A stretch of 64,000 bases of DNA, taken from assembly GCA_903917565.1 (NCBI GenBank), contig CAIXBB010000045.1, forward strand, positions 62,001 through 126,000, in the 5' to 3' direction. The stretch is from an uncultured cyanobacterium. GTDB lineage: Bacteria > Cyanobacteriota > Cyanobacteriia > PCC-6307 > Cyanobiaceae. Below are positions 28,764 through 36,501 of the stretch, piece by piece. The position numbers and the translations under genes are program-made. The stretch's first letter is position 1. Each line of letters opens with the position of its first letter. The notes beneath the pieces are model-generated. The model ran no database searches, was not told the origin of the DNA, and saw only the letters and a list, made by a program, of their open reading frames with translations.

Positions 28764-30759
28764 TCGTCTGCTCCAGGCTTGCCCGCAGGTGGGCCATCAG
28801 GCGCCGGGCGTCGCTGATGGCCAGGTCGCCCCGCCCGATCGCCTGCTCGCTGGCCAGGCGGAGCCGCTCCAGCAGCAGGTCGGGGTCGTGCTCCATCGCC
28901 TCAAGCACCTCGGCGTTGGTGTTGCCCCGCACCACATGCTCGACCCGGTAGGCGCCGCCGGCCGCCAGGCGGATGTGCACCGCGTTGGTGCTGCCGAACA
29001 GGTTGTGCAGGTTGCCCATCACTTCCTGGTAAGCCCCGCCAAGGAACAGCCCGATCCAGTAGGGCTCGCCGGGCCGCAGGCCGTGGAGTTCCAGCAGGGG
29101 CTTGACCTGCCCCCGATCGATGAAGCGGGCGATCTTGCCGTCGGAATCGCAGGTGAGGTCGGCGAAGCTGCCCAGCCGGGTGGGGCGCTCATCGAGCCGG
29201 TGGATCGGCAGCACCGGGAAGAGCTGGTCGATGGCCCAGGTGTCCGGCGCGGACCGGAACACCGAGAGATTGGCGTAGTACGTGCCGGCCAGTGCCGCCG
29301 GCAGGGCCTGCAGCTCCTGGGGGATCACGGTGTCGGCGGCCAGGCCCTCGAGCTGGCGGGCGATCGCCTGGCAGCTCGCCCAGGTGAGCCGCTCTGCAGT
29401 GGCGCGCTCCGGCAGACTCAGGTAGCCGAGCCGGAAGGCGTTGAGGGCGTCCTCCTTGAACTTGAGGGCATCGTTCCAGGCTTCCTGCAGCCGCTCCACC
29501 ACCCCCCGCTCGCCGGCGTCCTGTCCATCGACGGTCCTCTCCGCGGCGATCGCTGCGATCGCCGCGTGGGTGTCCCGCAGGTTGCGCAGGATCAACGCCT
29601 CGCCCTCGGCCGCAGGCGGCACCGCCTCGCCGTGCCCGCCGGCTCCGAGCACGTCGAACACCAGCACGCTGAAGTGGCTGGCGAGCGCCCGGCCGCTTTC
29701 GCTCACCAGCGTCGGAGGCCGGATGCCGTGGGGCTCGCAGCACTCCCTGATGGTGGCGACGACGTCGTTGGCGTAGTTCTGGAGCGAGTAGTTGGTGGAG
29801 GCGGCGGTGGCGGTGCGGCTGCCGTCGTAGTCGATGCCCAGGCCGCCCCCCACGTCGAGGAATCCCATCGGGGCCCCCAGGCGGGTGAGCTCGGCATAGA
29901 TCTGGCCGGCCTCCTGCAGGGCGTCCTTGAGGACGGCGATGTCGTTGATCTGGCTGCCGACGTGGAAGTGCAGCAGGCGCAGGTCGTCGAGCAGGCCGGC
30001 CTCCCGCAGGCGCTCCACCGTGCTGAGCACGTCGGGGATCGAGAGGCCGAACTTGGCCCGTTCCCCCACCGAGCTGCCCCAGCGCCCGGTGCTGCGGGCC
30101 GAGAGCTTGGCCCGGATGCCGATGAACGGGGCCCCGCCCAGGGCGGAGCTGGCGGCGATGATCCGCTCCACTTCGTCGGCCTGCTCGATCACCACCACCG
30201 GCTGACGCCCCAGGCGCCGGGCCAGGATCGCCGTCTCGATGTAGCGCCGGTCCTTGTAGCCGTTGCAGATCAGCAGGGCGTCGGGGTCGTCGAGCAGGGA
30301 GAGGGCGATCAGCAGCTCGGCCTTGCTTCCCGCCTCCAGGCCGAAGTGCCAGCGGCGGCCGCTCTCCACCAGCTGCTCCACCACATGGCGCTGCTGGTTG
30401 CACTTCACTGGGAAAACACCCTGGTAGCGGCCGTCGTAGCCGTACTGGGTGATGGCCCTCTCGAAGGCGCCGTGGAGGCGTTCGAGCCGGTCCTCAAGGA
30501 TGTCGTCGAAACGGATCAGCAGCGGCAGGGAGAGGTCGCGCCCCTGCAGCTCCCGCACCAGCTCCACCAGATCGAGGGAGCCGCCGCGGTCACCGCGGGG
30601 CTGCACCATCACGTGGCCCCGGGCGCCGACGCTGAAATAGGGATCGCCCCAGCGGTCGAGTCCGTACAGGGCGGCTGCGTCGGTGGCGGTCCAGGGGTCG
30701 GATCGCCCAAGGGAGGCAGAATCGGGAATGGAGGCGCTGGGCGGATCGGCGAGCGCCAT
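28747..30759 (-). CDS. speA: Biosynthetic arginine decarboxylase
   Basis: About 670 residues of a SpeA-type, PLP-dependent, alanine-racemase-fold arginine decarboxylase. The PLP lysine is in FPVKCNQQ (about residue 116). The LLHFHVGSQINDI and FLDVGGGLGIDYDGS motifs and SESGRALASHFSVLVFD are as in the family. It produces agmatine, the first step of polyamine synthesis in cyanobacteria. The ATG at 30759 is preferred over the GTG at 30783. It is a core gene that interrupts the accessory signalling region and converges on the broken cyclase gene with two bases between stops. Confidence 0.95.
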   Translation of the reverse strand: MALADPPSASIPDSASLGRSDPWTATDAAALYGLDRWGDPYFSVGARGHVMVQPRGDRGGSLDLVELVRELQGRDLSLPLLIRFDDILEDRLERLHGAFERAITQYGYDGRYQGVFPVKCNQQRHVVEQLVESGRRWHFGLEAGSKAELLIALSLLDDPDALLICNGYKDRRYIETAILARRLGRQPVVVIEQADEVERIIAASSALGGAPFIGIRAKLSARSTGRWGSSVGERAKFGLSIPDVLSTVERLREAGLLDDLRLLHFHVGSQINDIAVLKDALQEAGQIYAELTRLGAPMGFLDVGGGLGIDYDGSRTATAASTNYSLQNYANDVVATIRECCEPHGIRPPTLVSESGRALASHFSVLVFDVLGAGGHGEAVPPAAEGEALILRNLRDTHAAIAAIAAERTVDGQDAGERGVVERLQEAWNDALKFKEDALNAFRLGYLSLPERATAERLTWASCQAIARQLEGLAADTVIPQELQALPAALAGTYYANLSVFRSAPDTWAIDQLFPVLPIHRLDERPTRLGSFADLTCDSDGKIARFIDRGQVKPLLELHGLRPGEPYWIGLFLGGAYQEVMGNLHNLFGSTNAVHIRLAAGGAYRVEHVVRGNTNAEVLEAMEHDPDLLLERLRLASEQAIGRGDLAISDARRLMAHLRASLEQTTYLEA
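29542..29566. repeat. 25-bp perfect palindrome containing two HIP1 octamers
   Basis: CGCGGCGATCGC, one T, then its exact reverse complement lies inside speA. It includes two HIP1 (GCGATCGC) sites. HIP1 is abundant in many cyanobacterial genomes, so this supports the taxonomic call. A palindrome of this length in coding sequence is unusual. Confidence 0.8.
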
Positions 30760-30973
30760 GCTTCCCAGTGGGTGAATGTGCACTACCGCTGGAATCTAAT
30801 GAGGCTGCCTCACACCTCTTCGTGAAGGGTGCAGGCTTGTCAAGGGGGGACGACGAGACCGCCCAGTGGACGTGTCCTGATGCTTTGATCAGGATCAGAC
30901 CAGGCTGCGACCTTCTCAGTTGGGTTAGGTTACCAGTCATTCCTAATGGTCTCTTCACTGAGCACCGGCTGCG

Positions 30974-31693
30974 ATGGATTCAGCCGCTCTCCCCAGCACG
31001 ATCTCCCTGGCGTTGGCGGTTGTCCTGTTGACGAACCTTTCTGCCGGCCTCTCCATCCCTGCAGCCGCGGCCAGGGATCGCACGAAATCCTTTCCCATGA
31101 ACAGGGAGTCCGGTGGCAGCCGCGACCCTTGCGAGTCACGCCGTCTGGCCCACCTCGTGCCGACCAGCGGCCGCTACGCTCCTGGCTCCGGCAGCACCAT
31201 CGCCCTGCTGGAGGGCACCGCTCCCCGCCCCACTCCACTGGTGGTGAAGCTGGGCCTCATGGGCGAGTGGACACTCGCCGCCAGACCCACCGGGGTGAGG
31301 CTGCTGACGATTCCGGCCGTCTCCCGTGAACTCTTGTGGGAGAGCTTTCCCCTCTGCGGCGCCGATATCGAGGGCGCCACTGCGCCACCGGCCCGCACCT
31401 GGCTTGAGCCACCGACACCCTCGGCCGCGCCGAGGGCGGAGGATCGGCAGGTGACAGACCAGTTGAGGATCCTGGCCAGGGCCTGCGGCACCTCCGTGGC
31501 CACCGCTCCGCTGCTGGGGGCCTTCGCCCTCCAGCACCTGGCCGAGGGTCTGCCGGCTCAGCTTCCCGTTCGTTGTGAACCGCTCGAAGCCTCCATCGCT
31601 TCGGGTTCCGCACCCTCCAGCAGCTCCCAGATCTCCACCGCCGAGGAACGTCCAGACAACGCCCGGTTGCCCCAGCAGAACCAGGGCCCATGA
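30974..31693 (+). CDS. DUF928-like secreted protein
   Basis: About 239 residues with a signal peptide (LALAVVLLTNLSAGLSIPAAAA) and a segment resembling DUF928: ESGGSRDPCESRRLAHLVP, then a beta-rich middle and a helical, Cys-containing C-terminal block (QLRILARACGTSVATAPLL, LPVRC). Cyanobacterial DUF928 genes are commonly next to CHASE2, CHAT and two-partner-secretion genes, as here, but their role is unknown. The last 45 codons overlap the 3' end of the convergent CHASE2 cyclase by 136 bases. The tail after PVRC is low-complexity and may be non-native read-through. An inverted repeat (TCCTGAT/ATCAGGA, 30875-30894) lies upstream. Confidence 0.6.
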   Translation: MDSAALPSTISLALAVVLLTNLSAGLSIPAAAARDRTKSFPMNRESGGSRDPCESRRLAHLVPTSGRYAPGSGSTIALLEGTAPRPTPLVVKLGLMGEWTLAARPTGVRLLTIPAVSRELLWESFPLCGADIEGATAPPARTWLEPPTPSAAPRAEDRQVTDQLRILARACGTSVATAPLLGAFALQHLAEGLPAQLPVRCEPLEASIASGSAPSSSSQISTAEERPDNARLPQQNQGP

Positions 31694-33513
31694 ACCGTGT
31701 CCCCCACCAGCGAGCGGGTGGTGTCAGAGATCAGCACCCGGCAGAACCCCGGAGGGGTGGAGTCCATGTCCAGCGCTTCAATGCGGGCGGCGCAGTTCAC
31801 CGTGTCGCCGACCACGCCGAATTCCCATCGGTTCGGGGTGCCCACCGAGCCCGTCAGGACACGGCCGCTGTGCAGCCCCACCCGCAGCTGCATCGCCGGC
31901 AATCCTTCTTCAGCAAGCCTTGCATTGAGCGCCATCACGGCACGGCGGATTCCGCTGGCGGCCCTTACCGCCGCTGCGGCATCGACGGCTGGGCCTCTGC
32001 CCAACGGCGCTCCGAACACCGCCAGCAGACCGTCGCCGGTGAACTTGTTCACCAGGCCCCCCTCTGCCTCCACGGGCCCGACCATCGCGGCCATGCCCCT
32101 GTTCAGCCAGTTGAGCAGGGTATGGGGTGCCAGCAGCTCGGCGACGCCGGTGAAGCGCTCAATATCGGTGAACAACACCGTCACCTCCGTCATGCGACCG
32201 GGGAAGCGACCGCCCTCAAGCAGCACATCACGCTGTCGCCATAATTCACGAGCCACCGCTGGCGAGGTGGTCTGCCTGAGTAGCTGCAGGAGTTGTTCCC
32301 GTTGGCGCTGCTGTTCTCCCGCCCGGCGGGTCCATGCCCCGCTGGCCATCAGTCCCAACCCGGCCAGCGGCAGGGCGGTGTCGAACCAGAACCCCTGCGA
32401 CAGGGCAACCCCACTGGCCAGCAGCACCATCCCCCCTGCGACCGCCACGGCCGTCTGGCTGCGATTCAGTTTTCTCACACCTTCCCCAAGGCCGATCCCT
32501 GTGCCGATTCCAGCCACCAGCAGCAGGCAGTTCAGCCAGCCGGGAGCCGCCCGCAGGCCGATCGGCTGTCCTACCTCCAGGGCCAGCAGCGCCGCCAGCC
32601 GATGGGCATGCACCTCCACGCCGGGCATGCGGAGCGCCTGACCCTGCCCCATCCTTCCAAAGGGCACCCGGAAACCATCCCGCAGGGAGGGAGCCGCGTT
32701 GCCGATCAGCACGATCGAGTTGCGGAGACTGGCCTCGGGTACCTCGTCCGCCAGCAGCTGGCTGAGCGACCAGGTGGGGATGCTGCCGGGTCGCTGGAAC
32801 GCCAGCATCTGCTGCACTCCACCGTGATCGAGATGGCTGTATCCCCCGGAGTTTTCGCCGAGGTGGGGCACCACGGCAGGATCCTGCTCCAGGGCACGGC
32901 GCAGCCGATCATGGCCCACGGCCACCTCCAGCAGCCGCATCGGCAGGGCCACCATCTCCGGCCCCTGGCCCCGCACATGGACCAGATCACGCCGGACCAC
33001 TCCATCAGGGTCCACCAGCACGTCGTTGTAGGCGCGGCGCGGCGGTGGCGTTCCGGGGATCACACCGATGCCGTCCACAGCGCTGAACACTGACACCAGC
33101 CGCGGATTCCTGGCCGCCAGGGCCCGAAGCTGACCCTGCTTGTTGCCCACGCCGATGTCTCGAAACAGGTCGAGGCCGATGGCGCGCACGCCAGCGCGAT
33201 CCAGCCGGTGGATCGCCTCGCTCAGCAGATCGTCGTCGAGAGGCCAGCCCAGCCTTCTGAGGTCGTTCTCGTTGATGCCGATCACCCGCACCGGTGTGGC
33301 GGCGCCATTGGGAGCCGGCCGAAGCTGGGTGGCGATGTCATAGAGCAGCAGGTTCACCGTTTCGGTGACGCCACCGCGCTGCAGGGCCACCAGCAGCAGT
33401 GCGGCGAAGGCGTAGGGCAGCCATGGCCGCAGGCGAAGGCTGAAGGGCGAATGCCGGAGGAAAGAGGGCTGGAGAGCCCATGGTGTCGACTCGGCCATGG
33501 GGCGACGCGCCAT
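31558..33513 (-). CDS. CHASE2-domain nucleotide cyclase (last gene of the TPS-CHAT operon)
   Basis: A 651-residue protein with the same layout as the cyclase at 20681: N-terminal anchor (about 31-45), periplasmic CHASE2 (about 50-320), membrane helices (about 327-342, 353-372, 378-392) and class III cyclase domain (about 445-625). Active-site residues D450, K490, D494, N573 and R577 are present. The residue seven before the Asn is Gly566 instead of Asp/Thr, so cAMP specificity is doubtful. The ATG at 33513 follows the tpsB stop with no spacing (TGAATG), making it the fourth and last gene of the operon. The two cyclases are clearly paralogues (AINRLNAKG/RLDRAGVRAIGLD region, PGTPPDRRAFND/PGTPPPRRAYND). 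It overlaps the convergent DUF928-like gene. Confidence 0.9.
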   Translation of the reverse strand: MARRPMAESTPWALQPSFLRHSPFSLRLRPWLPYAFAALLLVALQRGGVTETVNLLLYDIATQLRPAPNGAATPVRVIGINENDLRRLGWPLDDDLLSEAIHRLDRAGVRAIGLDLFRDIGVGNKQGQLRALAARNPRLVSVFSAVDGIGVIPGTPPPRRAYNDVLVDPDGVVRRDLVHVRGQGPEMVALPMRLLEVAVGHDRLRRALEQDPAVVPHLGENSGGYSHLDHGGVQQMLAFQRPGSIPTWSLSQLLADEVPEASLRNSIVLIGNAAPSLRDGFRVPFGRMGQGQALRMPGVEVHAHRLAALLALEVGQPIGLRAAPGWLNCLLLVAGIGTGIGLGEGVRKLNRSQTAVAVAGGMVLLASGVALSQGFWFDTALPLAGLGLMASGAWTRRAGEQQRQREQLLQLLRQTTSPAVARELWRQRDVLLEGGRFPGRMTEVTVLFTDIERFTGVAELLAPHTLLNWLNRGMAAMVGPVEAEGGLVNKFTGDGLLAVFGAPLGRGPAVDAAAAVRAASGIRRAVMALNARLAEEGLPAMQLRVGLHSGRVLTGSVGTPNRWEFGVVGDTVNCAARIEALDMDSTPPGFCRVLISDTTRSLVGDTVHGPWFCWGNRALSGRSSAVEIWELLEGAEPEAMEASSGSQRTGS

Positions 33514-35214
33514 TCAGAAGCGGTAACTGAGCTTGGAGTAGAGACCGTTGCCCAGGAGCCAGTTGTTCCAGTAGGTCCGGGACTCATCGCCGAACTGGGA
33601 GACCCAGCCCAGCTCCATCAGCCAGTGGCGGCCCTGGAGCCAACGCACCAGCAAACCACCTGCACCGATGCTTTGCCTGAAACTGCCATCGGGCAAGCGG
33701 GTGTGGACCTGGCCCGCTCCGAGAAACGGCACCAGCTGGATCTCCGCCTGGTGCTTGCGCCAGGCGGTCCAGCTCAGTTCGAGCGCCCCCAGGAGGCCGC
33801 TGTCGCCGCTCACCACCTGGCCTGGGAGACCCCGAAGACCGTTGTCGCTGCCGAGGCTCAGGCCCATCGGGCTGGTGAGGGGCGCGAAGGCTTGCTGGAA
33901 GGCGGCCCGCAGCTCCAGCTGCCAGCCTGGCCCGATGCGCCACTGGCCGTAGATCTGGCCTCCCGCAGCGCGAGCCTCACCGGGCCGGATGCCGAAAAGG
34001 GCCTGGTTCTGGAGCTGCTCGGCGGTGCTGAAGCAGGCGATCCCCTGCAAACCAAAGACGCTGGCTGCCCACTGAAGTCGCTCGTCCCCTCCCTCCGCCC
34101 CCAGTCCGACCCGCAGGAAGCCGTTGCCTACCCACCCGTCGGCTCCGGCTCCGGTCACCAGTGGCAGGGCTTGGCCCGCCAGGTAGGAGTTGGTGCGGTT
34201 CAGGCTCAGAGCGGCGATGCCATACCAGCGCCTGGTGAGGGATGAGGCCAGGGTCAACTCCAGCTGGCTTAGCAACTGGAACTGTCGGAACGACAGGTCC
34301 TGCGAAGGTCCCAGGGCTTCGACCAGGTTGCGGCGGCTGGCCCCGAAGGCGTTGGTGAGGCTCAGGCGATCCCCCAAGGGCAGGGTGTAGCTGAGCGAGG
34401 CGAGGCTGTAGCCCAGGTCTGGATTCTGGTCGCCATCGAGCTCCCCGAACAGGAGCAGGATGTCGCCATCGCGGACCAGATCGGACTTCACCAGGGTGGC
34501 CAGGGCGCGGAACTGGCCGCTGCCGCTGTTGCCGTCGTTGCGCAGGGAGATGTCGCCCTGCAACGGCTGCGGGGCCGGTTCGGCGCTCACGTCCAGCACG
34601 GCACGGGTGGAGTCACTGCCCAGCCGGTTGAGGCTCACCTCCAGTTGCCCCACGCCGCCCAGCCGTTGCAGCTGGGCCACGGTGCGCTCCAGGCTGGGCA
34701 GGTGCAGCACCGTGCCCCTGAGGGGCAGCAGCAGCTGGCGCAGCCGCCGGGCCAGCCGCGGGCTGTCACTCTCGACCCGCACCTCGGCGATCCTCCCTTC
34801 CACCACCTCCAGCCGGCCGGGGGGGGGGTCAGCCTGCGGGTACACCCGGCTGTTCACGTAGCCGTCGCCCGTCAGACGGCTGCTGAGGGCGGCGGCGCAG
34901 GCCCGCAGCCTGGTCGCCGAATCAGCGATGGCGCCGCATGGGGCCAGGATCCGCCGCAGCTCCGTTGCGCCGTAGCGATTCAGACCGCGCACCTGTGGAA
35001 GCAGGCCCTCGCCGGGTGGGGGGGGCTGTTCCAGTGGACCCCCCGGCGGCGGTTCGCTGCTGGGGGCCCGCACGTCGGGGTGGAGCGGCTGCAGCCGTGG
35101 GGGCTGCGTCGGCCTGGTGGGTCCGTCTCGCTGCTCTTCGATGGCTGGCCCGGGCAGCCGTGCCGGCCCCGGCTGCAGGGGCGGGGCAACGAGCTGGGCC
35201 AGCAGGGGCAGCAT
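33514..35214 (-). CDS. TpsB-type outer-membrane transporter (ShlB/FhaC/HecB family)
   Basis: A 566-residue protein: short N-terminal export segment, proline-rich linker (about 20-70), two POTRA domains (about 75-215, including VVEGRIAEVRVESD) and a 16-strand-type beta barrel to the C-terminal Phe. The conserved loop-6 motif is visible as LRGLPGQVVSGDSG. It is the outer-membrane pore that secretes a TpsA exoprotein recognised by its N-terminal TPS domain. The partner is encoded two genes upstream. It starts six bases after the RTX-like gene and its stop abuts the cyclase start, so it is within one operon. The N-terminus is short for a signal peptide, so a more upstream start is conceivable. 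Confidence 0.85.
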   Translation of the reverse strand: MLPLLAQLVAPPLQPGPARLPGPAIEEQRDGPTRPTQPPRLQPLHPDVRAPSSEPPPGGPLEQPPPPGEGLLPQVRGLNRYGATELRRILAPCGAIADSATRLRACAAALSSRLTGDGYVNSRVYPQADPPPGRLEVVEGRIAEVRVESDSPRLARRLRQLLLPLRGTVLHLPSLERTVAQLQRLGGVGQLEVSLNRLGSDSTRAVLDVSAEPAPQPLQGDISLRNDGNSGSGQFRALATLVKSDLVRDGDILLLFGELDGDQNPDLGYSLASLSYTLPLGDRLSLTNAFGASRRNLVEALGPSQDLSFRQFQLLSQLELTLASSLTRRWYGIAALSLNRTNSYLAGQALPLVTGAGADGWVGNGFLRVGLGAEGGDERLQWAASVFGLQGIACFSTAEQLQNQALFGIRPGEARAAGGQIYGQWRIGPGWQLELRAAFQQAFAPLTSPMGLSLGSDNGLRGLPGQVVSGDSGLLGALELSWTAWRKHQAEIQLVPFLGAGQVHTRLPDGSFRQSIGAGGLLVRWLQGRHWLMELGWVSQFGDESRTYWNNWLLGNGLYSKLSYRF

Positions 35215-35220
35215 CGGCGT

Positions 35221-36501
35221 TCAGTTCGCCGGCGAACGGGATTCCCCCTCCCCGGTGGGAGTGGGCGGGACCAGGCTCACCCAGTCGAGGGCGTCCGGAC
35301 TGATTCCCGCACCGATCTTCAGGGCCCGTCCTCCCGGCCGCACCAGCTGGGCGATCACGCTGCCGGGATTGGCCTCGCTTCCGTAGGGCGCCTGGTCGGT
35401 CCCATAGGAGGCCAGCACGCCAATCTCCTCGTGATAGATCAGAGCCTTGCCCTCGGCAACGGGGTCTCGGTTGCGTGCCTGCACGAACACCTGGGTCTGT
35501 TCAGGGGTGAGGGGAGCGTCGTTGAAGCGGAGGCCCTCCGTTTCGATGGCGATTCGATCGCCCTCCGCCCCCCCGAAGTTGGCGGGCTGAATGATCCGGG
35601 GTGTGCCGACGTAAAGGGGGACCCGACCGGTGAGCTTGAAGTTGATGAAACGAATGACATTCGCAAGATTGGTGCGCAGCGATTTGAAGAGGCTTGCGTT
35701 GCTGGGGGGCTGCTGAGCGGTGAGCGGACTGATCATGGGAATCCCCATGCGGCAGTTCACCGCCACGGGTTCGTTGATGGGACTGGGCCGTTGGGAGCCC
35801 CCAAGGCCATCAGGTGGGGTCAAGGGGGAGGCGACGGCAGATCTGACTGAGTCGCCGCCCTTACCCGGATTCCCAGTGGCCATGAGCTGAAGACATTTGT
35901 TGATGTAGACGATATCTTTCCCGTCGGGAGATCCACCCAGCTTAACGAAATCCTGTTCCTGGCCAGGGCTGATGCGGTAGACGCAGTCGTTGATGCTTGT
36001 GGGGGAACAGCTTGACAGGTTTTTGGTGACGGACGTTTCGTTGCCGATGACGTACGTATCGCCGCCGCCAACACCCGACAGCGTGTTGTTGCCAAGACTC
36101 CCAATCAGTGTTTCCTTTTGCGGTGATCCTGTCGCATTCAGGCCCGTAGTGCTTGGTCCATGAAGTGTCATTTTTGACACTGTCAAATTGTTGCGAAGGG
36201 GCCCAAAGTTGATGCTTGTTGTTGAGGGCGGTGGGCTCATGGGCGACCAGAAATAGGTGTCGTTAAGGCTGTTTACCTGGAGGGAACTGATGCACGTACT
36301 CGCGGTTCTTACGCAGTACTCGTCCTGGGCCTGGGCGGGATCCGTCCAGGCCCCGAGAAGGGTGAACGCGAGGCCTGCAAGGCAGCCGATGAACCAGGCG
36401 TTGCGCGGGTGTGGGCAGCGGCGGGGGGGGGAAGGCATCGAGGTTGGGGCAGTGGGACGTTGGGGACTGCGGATGTCGTGGGAGGAGAGAAGCGCTACCA
36501 T
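35221..36501 (-). CDS. Secreted protein of unknown function with an RTX-like segment
   Basis: About 426 residues that match no family I can name. An N-terminal signal peptide follows a basic stretch (WFIGCLAGLAFTLLGAW, cleavage near AQAQ). Residues about 131-152 (KETLIGSLGNNTLSGVGGGD) resemble degenerate calcium-binding RTX nonapeptides (G-G-x-G-x-D). Several Cys residues occur in pairs, suggesting disulfides. The second half is beta-rich. The start overlaps the tpsA-CHAT stop by seven bases and the stop lies six bases before tpsB, so it belongs to the secretion operon. It could be an extra cargo, a surface anchor or an adaptor. By inspection, base composition is lower in G+C than in its neighbours at about 35.6-36.3 kb, which may signal acquisition. 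Confidence 0.6.
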   Translation of the reverse strand: MVALLSSHDIRSPQRPTAPTSMPSPPRRCPHPRNAWFIGCLAGLAFTLLGAWTDPAQAQDEYCVRTASTCISSLQVNSLNDTYFWSPMSPPPSTTSINFGPLRNNLTVSKMTLHGPSTTGLNATGSPQKETLIGSLGNNTLSGVGGGDTYVIGNETSVTKNLSSCSPTSINDCVYRISPGQEQDFVKLGGSPDGKDIVYINKCLQLMATGNPGKGGDSVRSAVASPLTPPDGLGGSQRPSPINEPVAVNCRMGIPMISPLTAQQPPSNASLFKSLRTNLANVIRFINFKLTGRVPLYVGTPRIIQPANFGGAEGDRIAIETEGLRFNDAPLTPEQTQVFVQARNRDPVAEGKALIYHEEIGVLASYGTDQAPYGSEANPGSVIAQLVRPGGRALKIGAGISPDALDWVSLVPPTPTGEGESRSPAN

